A stretch of DNA of 64,000 bases from Lysobacterales bacterium (GTDB lineage Bacteria > Pseudomonadota > Gammaproteobacteria > Xanthomonadales > Rhodanobacteraceae). Where the stretch lies: the NCBI GenBank assembly GCA_016721015.1, contig JADKJL010000003.1, forward strand, positions 186,001 to 250,000, read 5' to 3'. The position numbers and the translations under genes were made by a program. The notes beneath the pieces are model-generated. The model made no database searches. It was not told where the DNA came from and worked only from the letters and a program-made list of their open reading frames with translations. Of this stretch, positions 15,929-25,590 are shown piece after piece; position 1 is the first letter of the stretch, and each line of letters begins with the position of its first letter.

Positions 15929-16963
15929 ATGTATAGCCTCGCTCGATCACTGCTTTTTTGCCTCGATGCCGAGCGCGCGCATGATTTGTCGCTGACAGCG
16001 ATAGAGACGGCCTACCGAACCGGTTTCAACCCGTTGCTGGCGACCCGGCCCAAAGCCCTGCCGACGACCGCGTTCGGAATCGAATTTCCGAATCCGGTCG
16101 GCCTCGCGGCCGGGCTGGACAAGAATGCGGCGCATGTCGACGCACTCGCGTCACTCGGCTTCGGATTCATCGAGGTCGGCACGACGACACCGCGTGCACA
16201 GCCCGGCAATCCAAAACCACGCATGTTCCGCCTGCCCGAGCACGAGGCCGTGATCAACCGGCTCGGTTTCAACAATGACGGTGTCGATGCGCTGGTCGCG
16301 AACGCCGAGCGTGCACGGTTCGATGGCGTACTCGGCATCAACATCGGCAAGAACAAGGACACGCCGAACGAGAATGCAATCGATGACTATCTGTTTTGCC
16401 TCGAGCGCGTATACCCGCGGGCCAGTTATGTCACGGTCAACATCTCTTCGCCGAACACCCAGGGTCTGCGTGATTTGCAGGAAGAGGAAACCCTGCGTTG
16501 TTTCATCGGTGAAATCTGCGAGGCGGGCGAACGACACGCGGCCACGCACGGCAAGCGCAAACCGATCCTGCTCAAGATCGCGCCGGATCTCGGTGAGCTA
16601 GAACTCGATTCGATCGCCGAGGTGCTGCTGGCCAGTTCCATCGATGGCTTGATCTGTACAAATACGACGATCGACCGCCGCGCCGTGAGCGGACATCGCT
16701 ACGCCAATGAAGCCGGCGGATTGTCGGGCAAGCCGTTATTCGAGAGATCAACGGCCGTGCTGCGCGGCATGGCCGAACGACTTGGTGGAAAGCTGCCATT
16801 GATCGGAGTAGGCGGAATTTTCACTGGCACCGATGCGGTTGCGAAGATCCAGGCGGGTGCGAACCTGGTGCAGTTTTATACAGGCATGGTCTACCGTGGT
16901 CCCGCGCTGATCGGCGAAAGCGTTGATGCAATCCGCGCCTTGCTCGACCGGGCCGCCGCGTGA
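15929..16963 (+). CDS. pyrD: dihydroorotate dehydrogenase (quinone), class 2
   Basis: 344 residues. It oxidises dihydroorotate to orotate in pyrimidine synthesis and passes electrons to the quinone pool at the inner membrane. The N-terminal amphipathic region (MYSLARSLLFCLDAERAHDLSL) is the class 2 membrane tether. Visible: FPNPVGLAAGLDKN, EVGTTTPRAQPGNPKPR, the catalytic serine in NISSPNTQGLR, LICTNTTIDR and GVGGIFTGTDA. The stop overlaps the murB GTG start by 4 bases. This enzyme uses ubiquinone, which ties loosely to the ubi genes nearby. Confidence 0.95.
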   Translation: MYSLARSLLFCLDAERAHDLSLTAIETAYRTGFNPLLATRPKALPTTAFGIEFPNPVGLAAGLDKNAAHVDALASLGFGFIEVGTTTPRAQPGNPKPRMFRLPEHEAVINRLGFNNDGVDALVANAERARFDGVLGINIGKNKDTPNENAIDDYLFCLERVYPRASYVTVNISSPNTQGLRDLQEEETLRCFIGEICEAGERHAATHGKRKPILLKIAPDLGELELDSIAEVLLASSIDGLICTNTTIDRRAVSGHRYANEAGGLSGKPLFERSTAVLRGMAERLGGKLPLIGVGGIFTGTDAVAKIQAGANLVQFYTGMVYRGPALIGESVDAIRALLDRAAA

Positions 16964-18024
16964 GCGAAAAGCGCTATCACGTCGATGCGGCGATTGCCGA
17001 AGGCGTCGGCTATACGATCGTCGAAAATGCTTCACTGGAAGGTCGCAACAGCTTTCGCGTGCCGGCGCGCGCGAACTTGCTGATCGACGTGCGTCGCCCC
17101 GAAGCACTCGGCGAGCTGTTTGGCTATCCGATGCTGAATAGCACGCCGCTGCTGATTCTTGGCGAAGGCAGCAATGTGCTGTTCACACGCGACTGGCCCG
17201 GCATCGTGCTTTGCATGGTTGCGCTCGGAATCGAGGAACGCGGCGCCGAAGGCGCATGCACCCGCGTCCGGGTCAAAGCCGGAGAAAAGTGGAACGACTT
17301 CGTTTACTGGTCATTGGCGCGCGGCTTCTGCGGTCTGGAAAACCTGGTTCTGATCCCCGGCACGGTCGGAGCAGCACCGATCCAGAACATCGGTGCCTAC
17401 GGGGTCGAAGTGGCCGAGTTCATCGGCGAGGTCGAAGCCTGGGATCGCCATTCGAATTCCCTCGTCAGACTGGCGAAAGCAGACTGCCTGTTCGGCTACC
17501 GTGATTCTGTGTTCAAACGCGAACGCGATCGATACATCGTGACGGCAGTGGATTTCCTGTTGCCACGCCAGCGCGAGTTGCAGATCGACTACGCCGGTGT
17601 GCGCGAGGAGTTGAGCGCACTCGGCATCGGCACGCCAACCGCCCCCACGGTGGCCGAGGCCATTGCACGCATCCGCACGCGCAAATTGCCGAATCCCGAC
17701 CTCGTCGGCAACGCCGGCAGCTTTTTCAAGAATCCATTGATCGACGCGGATCTTGGCAAACTCCTGCAAGCGCAACACCCGACGATACCCGCCTGGGAGA
17801 TGCCGGATTCACGTGTCAAGATCTCTGCGGCCTGGTTGATAGAATCATGTGGATTCAAGGGCTTGCGACAAGGTCATGCGGCTGTTTCTGAAGTACATGC
17901 GCTGGTTCTGGTCAACCTGGGCGGAGCCAGTGGCATGGAAATCTGGGCGCTGGCAGAGGCCATCCGCAAGTCCGTATTCGATCGCTTCCAGGTGCTGCTT
18001 GAGCCCGAACCGCTGGTGGTCTGA
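16960..18024 (+). CDS. murB: UDP-N-acetylenolpyruvoylglucosamine reductase
   Basis: 354 residues, type I MurB (E. coli length about 342), the FAD/NADPH reductase that forms UDP-N-acetylmuramate. Visible: NSFRVPARANLLIDV, ILGEGSNVLFT (FAD), IPGTVGAAPIQNIGAYG, YRDSVFK, GNAGSFFKNP with the proton-donor serine, and the C-terminal glutamate region. The GTG start overlaps the pyrD stop by 4 bases. The first 15 residues are less conserved, so a slightly later start is possible. Confidence 0.95.
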   Translation: MSEKRYHVDAAIAEGVGYTIVENASLEGRNSFRVPARANLLIDVRRPEALGELFGYPMLNSTPLLILGEGSNVLFTRDWPGIVLCMVALGIEERGAEGACTRVRVKAGEKWNDFVYWSLARGFCGLENLVLIPGTVGAAPIQNIGAYGVEVAEFIGEVEAWDRHSNSLVRLAKADCLFGYRDSVFKRERDRYIVTAVDFLLPRQRELQIDYAGVREELSALGIGTPTAPTVAEAIARIRTRKLPNPDLVGNAGSFFKNPLIDADLGKLLQAQHPTIPAWEMPDSRVKISAAWLIESCGFKGLRQGHAAVSEVHALVLVNLGGASGMEIWALAEAIRKSVFDRFQVLLEPEPLVV

Positions 18025-18198
18025 AGCCGCTGCGCAAATCCCTCAGTGCCCAGCTGCGGGGCAAGCCAACGCGATTCCGGTCACATTGTCGGCGCGCGAA
18101 ATATGGTCGACTTAGGGGCAGGCACGCCGCCCATGACTGTTCGCTTTGTGGCCGGGCTTGCCGCAACACTGCGCAAATCGACAACCGGAGTTCGTGCC

Positions 18199-20049
18199 AT
18201 GTCCGCTGCACCTGCCAGCGCTGCATTCCTTGCTTCACGCCGACGCCTGTTTGGCGCCTTGTTCAGCAGTGCCGGAGTCGAGGACGTCGATAGCGGACTT
18301 TCGCTGCGTCGACCCGGACGTGATGGCTATCGTGACAAGGATCTGCCGCAGAGCCCCACGGCCCTGAGTTTTCCGCCCGCGCCGGTGCGCTGGCTGACAC
18401 GCTGCACATTCGGCTATTCGATCTTCGAGCACGTCGATTTCAATGCGCTCGCAGGCAACGACGACGCGCGCTGGACGGCCTGGGTCAACCGCCAGCTCAA
18501 TCCATCGAGCATCAGTGACAGCGTCTGTGACGCTCGCGTTGCCAGTGCCGGTTTTGTCACCTTGAACAAGACCCCGAACCAGCTCTGGAGCGATCACCAT
18601 GCGGTGACCAACGACTATTCGCTGCGCATGAAGCCGATTGCCGAGACCGAGAGCATGACGGTCATCCGGCAAACCTACAGCGCTCGGCAGCTTTTCGAGG
18701 TGATGGTCGACTTCTGGCACGACCACTTCAGCGTGTTCGGCTGGGATTACGATGGCGGGCCGATGTTTCCGGCCTTCGATCGACTGGCGATACGACCACA
18801 CGTGTTTGGCAACTTCCGCACGATGCTGCAGGAAGTCGGTGTCTCCGCCTCGATGATGTACATGCTCGATCTGTACTCGAGCGAGGCCTCGCATCCGAAC
18901 GAAAACTACGCGCGGGAATTGTTCGAGCTACACACCATGGGCGCCGAGAATTACGGCGGCATCGTGCAGAATCCGGACAGCTTCGCCAACATGACCCTGC
19001 TTGGAAACTACCAGGCGCCGGACGGAGAGTACGAGCGGCTCAAGTATGTCGATGACGACATCTATGAAGCGGCGCGCGCCCTGACCGGCTGGACGATATC
19101 CGGCGCGAACTGGCCGTATGGCCAGATCAACAGCCGGCCGCTCGGTGAGTTCGCCTACGATTCGAATACCCATGACCAGGGCATCAAGCGCATCCTCGCC
19201 CGCTATTTTCCGGCCTCGCAAGGACAACTCGACGGCGAGAACCTATTCGACATGCTGGCCCGCCATCCACGCACGGCACGCCATGTCGTGACCAAGATCT
19301 GCCGCCGCTTTGTCGGCAGCAACCCGTCAACGGCACTGATCGACAGCGCTGCTGCGGTCTTCAATCAAGCCTGGCAGGCGAGCGATCAGATTGCCCAGGT
19401 CTTGCAGGTGATCCTGCAGTCGAGCGAGTTCAAGACGAGCTGGGGCACCGGCATGAAACGCCCTGCCCTCAGCGCGATCAGCGCGCTGCGCGGTACCGGC
19501 GCGGATTTCACTCCGAAGCCTGATTACAACAACAGCATCTACACGCCGACCGAGGAGTTCATGGGGCGCCTGCAGGCCGCAGGGCACAAGTTGTTCTACT
19601 GGCCGGCTCCGAACGGTTATCCCGATGACCCGATCGCGTGGTCGAGCACCGGCACGCTCGGCATGACCCTGAAGATGCTGCCACGCCTGCTCGAAATGCA
19701 TCAGACCGAGAGCTACAACAACGCCAATCCGTTCCTGATCGATGTGCAGACGCAGACGCTCGGTGCCTTTGCCGCAAACCAGAGAACAGCGGCCAACATC
19801 ATCGGCTATTGGTGCGACCGCATCCTTGGCTATCGCCCGGAACCGATCTATACGGTGGCCGTCGACTTCCTGCGCCAGAACGTGGCCGCGACGGTTGTGC
19901 TCGACCTGACCACCGACGGTACCGAAAACGGCCACCCGTCGCATACCGGCACGTGGAACATGAGCAACCTGTCCAAGCACTACACGATCGCGCGCCTGCG
20001 CACGGCGATTGGCTTGATCCTGTGCAGCCCTGAATTCCTGCGTCGCTGA
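18199..20049 (+). CDS. DUF1800 family protein
   Basis: 616 residues, DUF1800 family, function unknown. The pattern DFWHDHF..., SSEASHPNENYARELFELHTMG, YEAARALTGW and YFPASQGQLDGENLFDMLARHPRTARHVVTKICRRFV is characteristic. The ATG at 18199 has GGAG 8 bases upstream. The N-terminus is alanine/arginine-rich (SRRRLFGALFSSAG) with no clear signal peptide. It is followed after 11 bases by the DUF1501 gene. DUF1800 and DUF1501 genes are commonly paired in this way and are thought to act together outside the cytoplasm. Confidence 0.85.
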   Translation: MSAAPASAAFLASRRRLFGALFSSAGVEDVDSGLSLRRPGRDGYRDKDLPQSPTALSFPPAPVRWLTRCTFGYSIFEHVDFNALAGNDDARWTAWVNRQLNPSSISDSVCDARVASAGFVTLNKTPNQLWSDHHAVTNDYSLRMKPIAETESMTVIRQTYSARQLFEVMVDFWHDHFSVFGWDYDGGPMFPAFDRLAIRPHVFGNFRTMLQEVGVSASMMYMLDLYSSEASHPNENYARELFELHTMGAENYGGIVQNPDSFANMTLLGNYQAPDGEYERLKYVDDDIYEAARALTGWTISGANWPYGQINSRPLGEFAYDSNTHDQGIKRILARYFPASQGQLDGENLFDMLARHPRTARHVVTKICRRFVGSNPSTALIDSAAAVFNQAWQASDQIAQVLQVILQSSEFKTSWGTGMKRPALSAISALRGTGADFTPKPDYNNSIYTPTEEFMGRLQAAGHKLFYWPAPNGYPDDPIAWSSTGTLGMTLKMLPRLLEMHQTESYNNANPFLIDVQTQTLGAFAANQRTAANIIGYWCDRILGYRPEPIYTVAVDFLRQNVAATVVLDLTTDGTENGHPSHTGTWNMSNLSKHYTIARLRTAIGLILCSPEFLRR

Positions 20050-20060
20050 GGAGCACCATC

Positions 20061-21473
20061 ATGAGCCATATCGATCGACGCGATTTCCTCAAGGGCTGCA
20101 CGGTGGCGACGCTCGCCGCCGGAGCCAGCAGCAATGCACTCGCCTACTTCGCACCACCCGACTACGCGCCTGCAGCCGCAACCAACGACACCCTGGTCGT
20201 GGTTTTCCTGCGCGGGGCCATGGATGGCTTGAGCCTGCTGCCACCGGGTGCCGCCAGTCCCTACCGGGCAGCCTACGAGGCGGCGCGCACCGGAACCCGA
20301 ATTCCAACCTCAGGCACCGGAGCTGCGCTTGCGCTCAACGGTACGAATTGGGCGATTCATCCGCGCGCCAGCGCCTTGCGTACGCTGTTCAACCAGAACC
20401 GTCTCGCCTTCATTGTTGCCGCAGGTCAGGCTCAGCCAAATCCGGTCATCCGCAGCCACTTCGATGCCCAGGCCAATCTCGAATTCGGATTCGGCGGTGG
20501 CACCGGCAACAATATCGGCTGGCTGACCCGCCATCTGGCCAGCGGCGGACTGCCTGCCGTCGTACCTCTGCCAGCGACTTCGCTAGGCAATATCACGGCC
20601 GCCAGCCTGCTCGGCTCGTCGGACGCCATCACGATGAACAGCGCGTCCGATTTCAGGATCGACGGCTTCCACTGGTCATGGGAAGAGGATGATTCGGCTT
20701 CCGGCCTGGTCGGTGCCGTCACGCGCATGCACGCATTGTGGAATAGCAATGCGACCCAGCTCGAAAGCGCCGGCAAAGAAACCATGGCCTCGCTCGACCT
20801 GCTGCGCCCGATCAATTTTGGCTTGTACAACGCGTCGAGCAATCCGGGTGGTTACCAGCCATCCGGCGGGGCCAACTACACGCTGGCATCAAACCAGGGC
20901 TTTGGCGATCAGTTGCGAAATATCGCCCAGTTGATCAAGAGCAATCTCGGCATGCGCGTGGCCACGATCGATCTGAACGGATGGGACACGCATGTAGGCC
21001 AGGGCAATCCCGCCAACACCTACGATTACTTCGGCAACCAGGTCGAGAGCCTGTCGCAGGGATTGAGTGCGTTCTATACCGACCTGGCCAGCGCCTCGAC
21101 CGGCAACCTGATGCAACGCACCAGCGTGATCGTGGTCAGCGAGTTCGGCCGGCGCGTGCAGGAAAACGCCGATGGCGGCACCGACCATGGCTACGGCAAC
21201 GTGATGATGGCGCTGGGCGCCTCGGTCAATGGCGGCCAGGTCTACGGTACGTTTCCAGGCCTGGCTACCGGCCAGCTCTATCAGGGCACCGATGTCGCGG
21301 TCACCACCGACTATCGCCGCATCGTCTCCGAAGCCCTGATCCGGCGCATGGGCAACCCGAACATCTACTACGTGTTCCCCGGCTATTCGGGATATACCCC
21401 GATGGGAGTCTTCCAGGGCCCCGATCTGCCGCCCACGAGCTACGACAACTTGTTCGCGAATGGGTTTGATTAG
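20061..21473 (+). CDS. DUF1501 family protein, Tat-exported
   Basis: 470 residues. The N-terminus MSHIDRRDFLKGCTVATLAAGASSNALA is a Tat signal with the twin arginine at 6-7. The DUF1501 (sulfatase-like fold) pattern is visible: VVFLRGAMDGLSLLPP, NRLAFIVAAGQ, SHFDAQANLE, DLNGWDTHVGQ, VVSEFGRRVQENADGGTDHGYGN. Function unknown. The protein ends in NLFANGFD, a short tail shared in pattern with the subtilase at 31127 (see findings). It is second in a two-gene unit with DUF1800 and is followed by a dense repeat region. Confidence 0.87.
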   Translation: MSHIDRRDFLKGCTVATLAAGASSNALAYFAPPDYAPAAATNDTLVVVFLRGAMDGLSLLPPGAASPYRAAYEAARTGTRIPTSGTGAALALNGTNWAIHPRASALRTLFNQNRLAFIVAAGQAQPNPVIRSHFDAQANLEFGFGGGTGNNIGWLTRHLASGGLPAVVPLPATSLGNITAASLLGSSDAITMNSASDFRIDGFHWSWEEDDSASGLVGAVTRMHALWNSNATQLESAGKETMASLDLLRPINFGLYNASSNPGGYQPSGGANYTLASNQGFGDQLRNIAQLIKSNLGMRVATIDLNGWDTHVGQGNPANTYDYFGNQVESLSQGLSAFYTDLASASTGNLMQRTSVIVVSEFGRRVQENADGGTDHGYGNVMMALGASVNGGQVYGTFPGLATGQLYQGTDVAVTTDYRRIVSEALIRRMGNPNIYYVFPGYSGYTPMGVFQGPDLPPTSYDNLFANGFD

Positions 21474-21479
21474 AAGGAG

Positions 21480-21690
21480 CGGGAGTGGGGAGTAGGGAGT
21501 AGGGAGTGGAAAAAGCGAAACGGGGTTTCGCCGCCAACCTGTAGGAGCGCCTTCAGGCGCGAGTTGCACCGCCGCGCCAGCGAGAAGCCTCGCCCGTGAA
21601 CGGGCTCCTGCAGAGAACGGGCTACGGGTTGCGGGATTGCGGGCTTTTGATTTCCCATTTCCCACTCCCTACTCCCCACTCCCGGCCTCT
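21480..21690. repeat. composite repeat: inverted purine-rich arms around a REP pair
   Basis: Outer arms are a GGGAGTGGGGAGTAGGGAGT-type tract at about 21482-21510 and its inverted counterpart at about 21659-21684. Inside lie two REP palindromes: GTAGGAGCGCCTTCAGGCGC at about 21541 and, inverted, GCCCGTGAACGGGCTCCTGC at about 21593. A related pyrimidine tract occurs near 50451. The element separates the DUF1501 gene from the convergent cyclase gene. No gene is present. Confidence 0.6.
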
Positions 21691-22583
21691 CAAGCCTCCC
21701 CACACTCGAAATGCAGCAGGTTGCCGCCTTCGGCGACATGTGACTGGCCGAGGCTGATGGTGCCGCTGCGACGCAAGGGATAGGCATCGCGATGAACCAG
21801 CAACTCCTCGGTGCCGATCTTGACCCAGGAGCCGTTGGTAGAGCGGTCAGAGAGGATGAAGTGGCCTTTCTTCCACTCGATCATGGCGTGATCGCGTGAC
21901 ACCCAGTCGGATTCGATGGTCAACGTGTGACCTTCCTCGCGGCCGAGCGTGAACGGATCGGAAAGCTCGTCGATCTGGAATTCGCGATCGAGGAAACGCA
22001 GCTTGAGTACGACACGGGTGTTCTTGGTGAACTGGACCACGCGCTGCACGGTGGTGACGTGGGAGACATCCTCCTGCCACATCACATCGACAATCTCGAT
22101 CGGCAACAGTTTGCCGGCCACGCGCGCAGTGCCGATCGAACGCACGCGGACGCCGGCGGCATTGGTGATATTGAGGGCGGTGCTTGAGGTGGCCACGATC
22201 TGGTCACGCTTCGCGATCGCAGCCATGCGTGCGGCAACATTGACCGCGTCGCCAAACACATCATTCTCTTCGACCAGGGCGTCGCCATGATGAAGGCCGA
22301 TGCGAATGCCGATGTTGTCCTGGACAAAGATCATGTCGGACTTGATCCGGCGCTGCATGTCGGTTGACGCGAGCAAGCCCTGCACGGCGCTTGGGAACGT
22401 GCACATGATCTCGTCGCCGATCGTCTTGATCAGCTTGCCACCATGACGATGGGCCACCTCGATCAACGCATCCAGCACCGCCGCGATGATTTCACGGGCG
22501 ATGACGTTGCCGCGCAGTTCGAACAGCTTGGTGCTGCCGGAGACGTCGGCGAAAAGGATGGTCAGCGTGGAATTGGCACTCAT
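21690..22583 (-). CDS. class III adenylate/guanylate cyclase with C-terminal FHA domain
   Basis: 297 residues. The N-terminal cyclase domain (about 5-165) has the metal motif FADVSGSTKLF, the substrate lysine and second metal aspartate in LIKTIGDEIMC, and the transition-state Asn/Arg in DAVNVAARM, so it should be active. The C-terminal FHA domain (about 205-290) has LGREEGH, SRDHAMIEW and NGSWVKIG, which recognise phosphothreonine. It is cytoplasmic with no membrane segment. It starts 20 bases after the stop of the branched-chain dehydrogenase E1 gene and may be co-transcribed. The substrate (ATP versus GTP) is not proven. Confidence 0.85.
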   Translation of the reverse strand: MSANSTLTILFADVSGSTKLFELRGNVIAREIIAAVLDALIEVAHRHGGKLIKTIGDEIMCTFPSAVQGLLASTDMQRRIKSDMIFVQDNIGIRIGLHHGDALVEENDVFGDAVNVAARMAAIAKRDQIVATSSTALNITNAAGVRVRSIGTARVAGKLLPIEIVDVMWQEDVSHVTTVQRVVQFTKNTRVVLKLRFLDREFQIDELSDPFTLGREEGHTLTIESDWVSRDHAMIEWKKGHFILSDRSTNGSWVKIGTEELLVHRDAYPLRRSGTISLGQSHVAEGGNLLHFECGEA

Positions 22584-22603
22584 TGCGTCGGATGATAGGA
22601 CAT

Positions 22604-24892
22604 TCAGTGAAGCGGCTCCAGATTTGCCGCTGCGGAAACGATATCCGAGTCGGCCGGCAACACCGCCAGAGCCGCTCCGGCCAGCGGCGTGAAGGAATCT
22701 GCACCGACCACGCGCTGCAACGGAATCGCCCCAAAGCCGGCTTCCACGATGGCGGTGACAACGCCCTCGCCGACCCCGGCTGAATGACGGCCTTCGTCGA
22801 CGACGATGATCCGCCGCGCACCGCGCGCCTGTTCGGCAATGAAAACCTCGTTCAGCGGCACCAGCCAACGCAGATCGACCACGCGCACTTTCCAGCCACG
22901 CGCGGCCTCGATCGTGCGCGCGGCACGCAAGCTCATCGGCACGCCATTGCCGTAGCTGAAGATGACCAGATCGTCGGCCTCGGCCGCATAGACCCGACCC
23001 TCGCCCAAGGTCAGGGCCTGATCGGTCGCGGGATACGGAAACAGCCATTGGCCGTCACCGGACTCGTGCAGATCCTTGGTCATGTACAACGCGATGGGTT
23101 CGAGAAACACGCTGACCCGGCCATCGACTTTGGCCAGCGCGGCCAATGTACGCAACATCATCGCGGCATCGTCGCCACGGCTTGGGCAACCGACGACCAG
23201 ACCCGGAATGTCACGCAAGGCGGTCATCGAGTTGTCGTTGTGGAAGTGCCCGCCAAAGCCCTTCTGGTAACCCAGGCCCGCAATGCGCACGATCATCGGG
23301 TTGCGGTATTGGTCGTTCGAGAAGAACTGCAGCGAGGCCGCCTCGCCACGGATCTGGTCGCAGGCGTTGTGGAAGTAGGCCAGATACTGGATCTCCGGAA
23401 TCGGCAGCATGCCCATGTTGGCGTAACCCTGGGCGAGACCGAGGATGATCGTTTCGTCGAGCAGGGTGTTGAACACACGCTTGTTGCCGAACGCCTTGTG
23501 CATGCCCTTGGTCACGGTGTAGACGCCACCCTTCTGGGCGATGTCCTCACCGAACATCAACGCTTCCGGATACTTGCAGAACAAGTCATGCAAGGCTTGG
23601 TTGATCTGGATCGCCATATGCCGTGGCGGCAGATTCTCCGGCAGTTTCTGTTCGCCGCCGAACACGTCCAGGCGTTTGTCGCTGTAGTCATTGCGCTCGG
23701 CTTCGGCCTTCACCGCAGACGGCGTGTACGGCGCCAGCGGCGCGATGATTTCGGCCAGCGCCTCGAGTTTGGGGCGGCGATCGGCTTCATCGGCGGCGGC
23801 AAAGCAATTGGCCCGGATCGTCTCATAGCGGGCCAGCAATTCGTCCTTGCCGAGCAAGCCGGATTCCAGCGCGATCGCTGCCGTACGCAGCAAGGGGTCG
23901 CCAGCCTCGACCCGCACCAACTCTTCGATGCTGCGCCACTCGATCTCGAAGTCGGTGCCGGCATGACCCATGATGCGTGTGGTGCGCAGATGCAGGAAGG
24001 TCGGCCGACGCGTACGCCGGCAGTGTTCGACGGCGCGCTGGACATCGGCATAGCCGCTGGCGAGATCGAGTCCGTCGGCCTGGAAATAATCGAGATCGCG
24101 GCGCTCGCTGAAATTGCGCTCGATCCAGCCTCCGGGCGACTTCACTGAAATTCCAATGCCATTGTCTTCGCAGACGAACAATACCGGCGCCGGCAGCTTC
24201 TGATACGAAGTCCAGCCCGCCGCGTTGAACGCGGTCTGTGCGGTCGCATGGTTTGACGAAGCATCGCCGAACGAGCAGATCGCAATTGAATCGACCGGAA
24301 TCGGCAGCGTGTGGCCCAATCGGGGAGCCTGCTCGATGGCCAGTGCGGTACCCAGCGCCTTGGGCAGGTGCGAAGCGATCGTCGAGGTCTGCGGCAATAC
24401 CCACAACGGCTTCGAACCCCAGACCTTGTGCCGCCCACCCGAAGCCGGATCATCCTTGCTGGCGGCAAACGACAGCGCCGAATCCATGACCGGATCCATG
24501 CCTGGCAACTTGCGGAAGCGCTCGGCCATGAATGCGCCCGAGCGATAGTGCAGAAAGGCCGGATCAGTATGCCGGGTCAGTCGCGCGACCATCGCATTGC
24601 CTTCGTGGCCACTTGATCCGATCGTGTAGAACACCTTGTTACGCACACGCAGGACGCGCGCCATCAGATCGAGATGACGCGAGATCAGCTGCGACTCGAA
24701 CAGATCGAGAAAATCAGCCGCCGTGCAGGCGCTGCCGGGCAGCACCGGTTCGTCGGTTTGCGGGGCCGAACGAACCCTGCCCTCCCAGTCACGCACGTAC
24801 TCGATGAAATTCTGATCACAGATGTCAGCGCGATTGAGTCCGCGATGTCGGGCTGTGATCGCGGGAATCTTGAGGGATGTGGCGACGGACAT
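22604..24892 (-). CDS. branched-chain 2-oxoacid dehydrogenase E1, alpha-beta fusion
   Basis: 762 residues joining E1 alpha (about 1-370) and E1 beta (about 400-762) in one chain; in many bacteria these are two genes. The alpha half has the thiamine diphosphate motif from GDASSNH to CEDNGIGISV. The beta half has FGEDIAQKGGVYTVTKG, NTLLDETIILGLAQGYA and GGHFHNDNS. Such enzymes decarboxylate 2-oxoisovalerate and related acids from Val, Leu and Ile and load E2. E2 and E3 are not in the window. Leucine dehydrogenase and an isovaleryl-CoA dehydrogenase-like gene at 57-59 kb fit the same pathway. Exact substrate is inferred. Confidence 0.82.
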   Translation of the reverse strand: MSVATSLKIPAITARHRGLNRADICDQNFIEYVRDWEGRVRSAPQTDEPVLPGSACTAADFLDLFESQLISRHLDLMARVLRVRNKVFYTIGSSGHEGNAMVARLTRHTDPAFLHYRSGAFMAERFRKLPGMDPVMDSALSFAASKDDPASGGRHKVWGSKPLWVLPQTSTIASHLPKALGTALAIEQAPRLGHTLPIPVDSIAICSFGDASSNHATAQTAFNAAGWTSYQKLPAPVLFVCEDNGIGISVKSPGGWIERNFSERRDLDYFQADGLDLASGYADVQRAVEHCRRTRRPTFLHLRTTRIMGHAGTDFEIEWRSIEELVRVEAGDPLLRTAAIALESGLLGKDELLARYETIRANCFAAADEADRRPKLEALAEIIAPLAPYTPSAVKAEAERNDYSDKRLDVFGGEQKLPENLPPRHMAIQINQALHDLFCKYPEALMFGEDIAQKGGVYTVTKGMHKAFGNKRVFNTLLDETIILGLAQGYANMGMLPIPEIQYLAYFHNACDQIRGEAASLQFFSNDQYRNPMIVRIAGLGYQKGFGGHFHNDNSMTALRDIPGLVVGCPSRGDDAAMMLRTLAALAKVDGRVSVFLEPIALYMTKDLHESGDGQWLFPYPATDQALTLGEGRVYAAEADDLVIFSYGNGVPMSLRAARTIEAARGWKVRVVDLRWLVPLNEVFIAEQARGARRIIVVDEGRHSAGVGEGVVTAIVEAGFGAIPLQRVVGADSFTPLAGAALAVLPADSDIVSAAANLEPLH

Positions 24893-24987
24893 GGAGGAAG
24901 TCGGAAACTGGCTGAACCGCTATTGTATCCGTCGCGACGATCCTTGCCGATCGCGAAATGCGCAAGTGGCTCAGCTCCGGATCAATC

Positions 24988-25590
24988 TCAGCGCCCCTGC
25001 GCGACGAAGCCGGGCTGGACCCGGGCACGTTCCATCCAGGCGTTGATGGCTGGATAGTCCGACAGGTCGAAGCCTCCGTCCGCCGCGGAATGGGTATAGG
25101 CGTACAAGGCGATATCGGCGATCGACCAGGCCGGACCGGCCAGGAACGCGTGATCGGCCAGGTGCTGCTCCATGACGGCCAGTGCCTGATGACCACGCTC
25201 GAGCAGGCGTGGCAGTTCGGTGCGACGAGGGTGATCGGCGCTCAGGAACAGGCGAATGAAACGTGCCACCGCGACATACGGCTCATGGCTGTACTGCTCG
25301 AAAAACAGCCATTGCATGACTTTTGCGCGCTGCCAGCGATCCGCTGGCAGAAAGGGCGTGTCGTCGGCCAGGTAGCAAAGGATCGCATTCGATTCCGACA
25401 ACGTGCGACCGTCTTCGAGCTCAAGCACCGGCACCCTGCCGTTGGGGTTCTTGGCGAGAAATTCCGGCGTGCGCGTCTCGCCATGGACACTGTCGACCTC
25501 GACCCAGCGATGCGGCAGGCCCAGTTGCTCGAACAGCAACCTCAGCTTGTAGCAGTTGCCGGAAATCGCCATGCCATGCACGGTCATCAT
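24988..25590 (-). CDS. glutathione S-transferase family protein
   Basis: 200 residues. The N-terminal thioredoxin-like half shows ISGNCYKLRLLFEQLGLPHRW, FLAKNPNGRVPVLE and the glutathione-binding ESNAILCYLA. The C-terminal helical half ends with DYPAINAWMERARVQPGFV. The start ATG overlaps the stop of the upstream GNAT gene by 4 bases. The substrate is unknown. Soluble cytoplasmic protein. Confidence 0.88.
   Translation of the reverse strand: MMTVHGMAISGNCYKLRLLFEQLGLPHRWVEVDSVHGETRTPEFLAKNPNGRVPVLELEDGRTLSESNAILCYLADDTPFLPADRWQRAKVMQWLFFEQYSHEPYVAVARFIRLFLSADHPRRTELPRLLERGHQALAVMEQHLADHAFLAGPAWSIADIALYAYTHSAADGGFDLSDYPAINAWMERARVQPGFVAQGR

Noticed and set aside
22784..24148. 454-codon plus-strand reading opposite the branched-chain dehydrogenase E1
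   Set aside because: It is antisense to a clearly conserved enzyme and rich in Arg/His/Gln as expected for a shadow frame.
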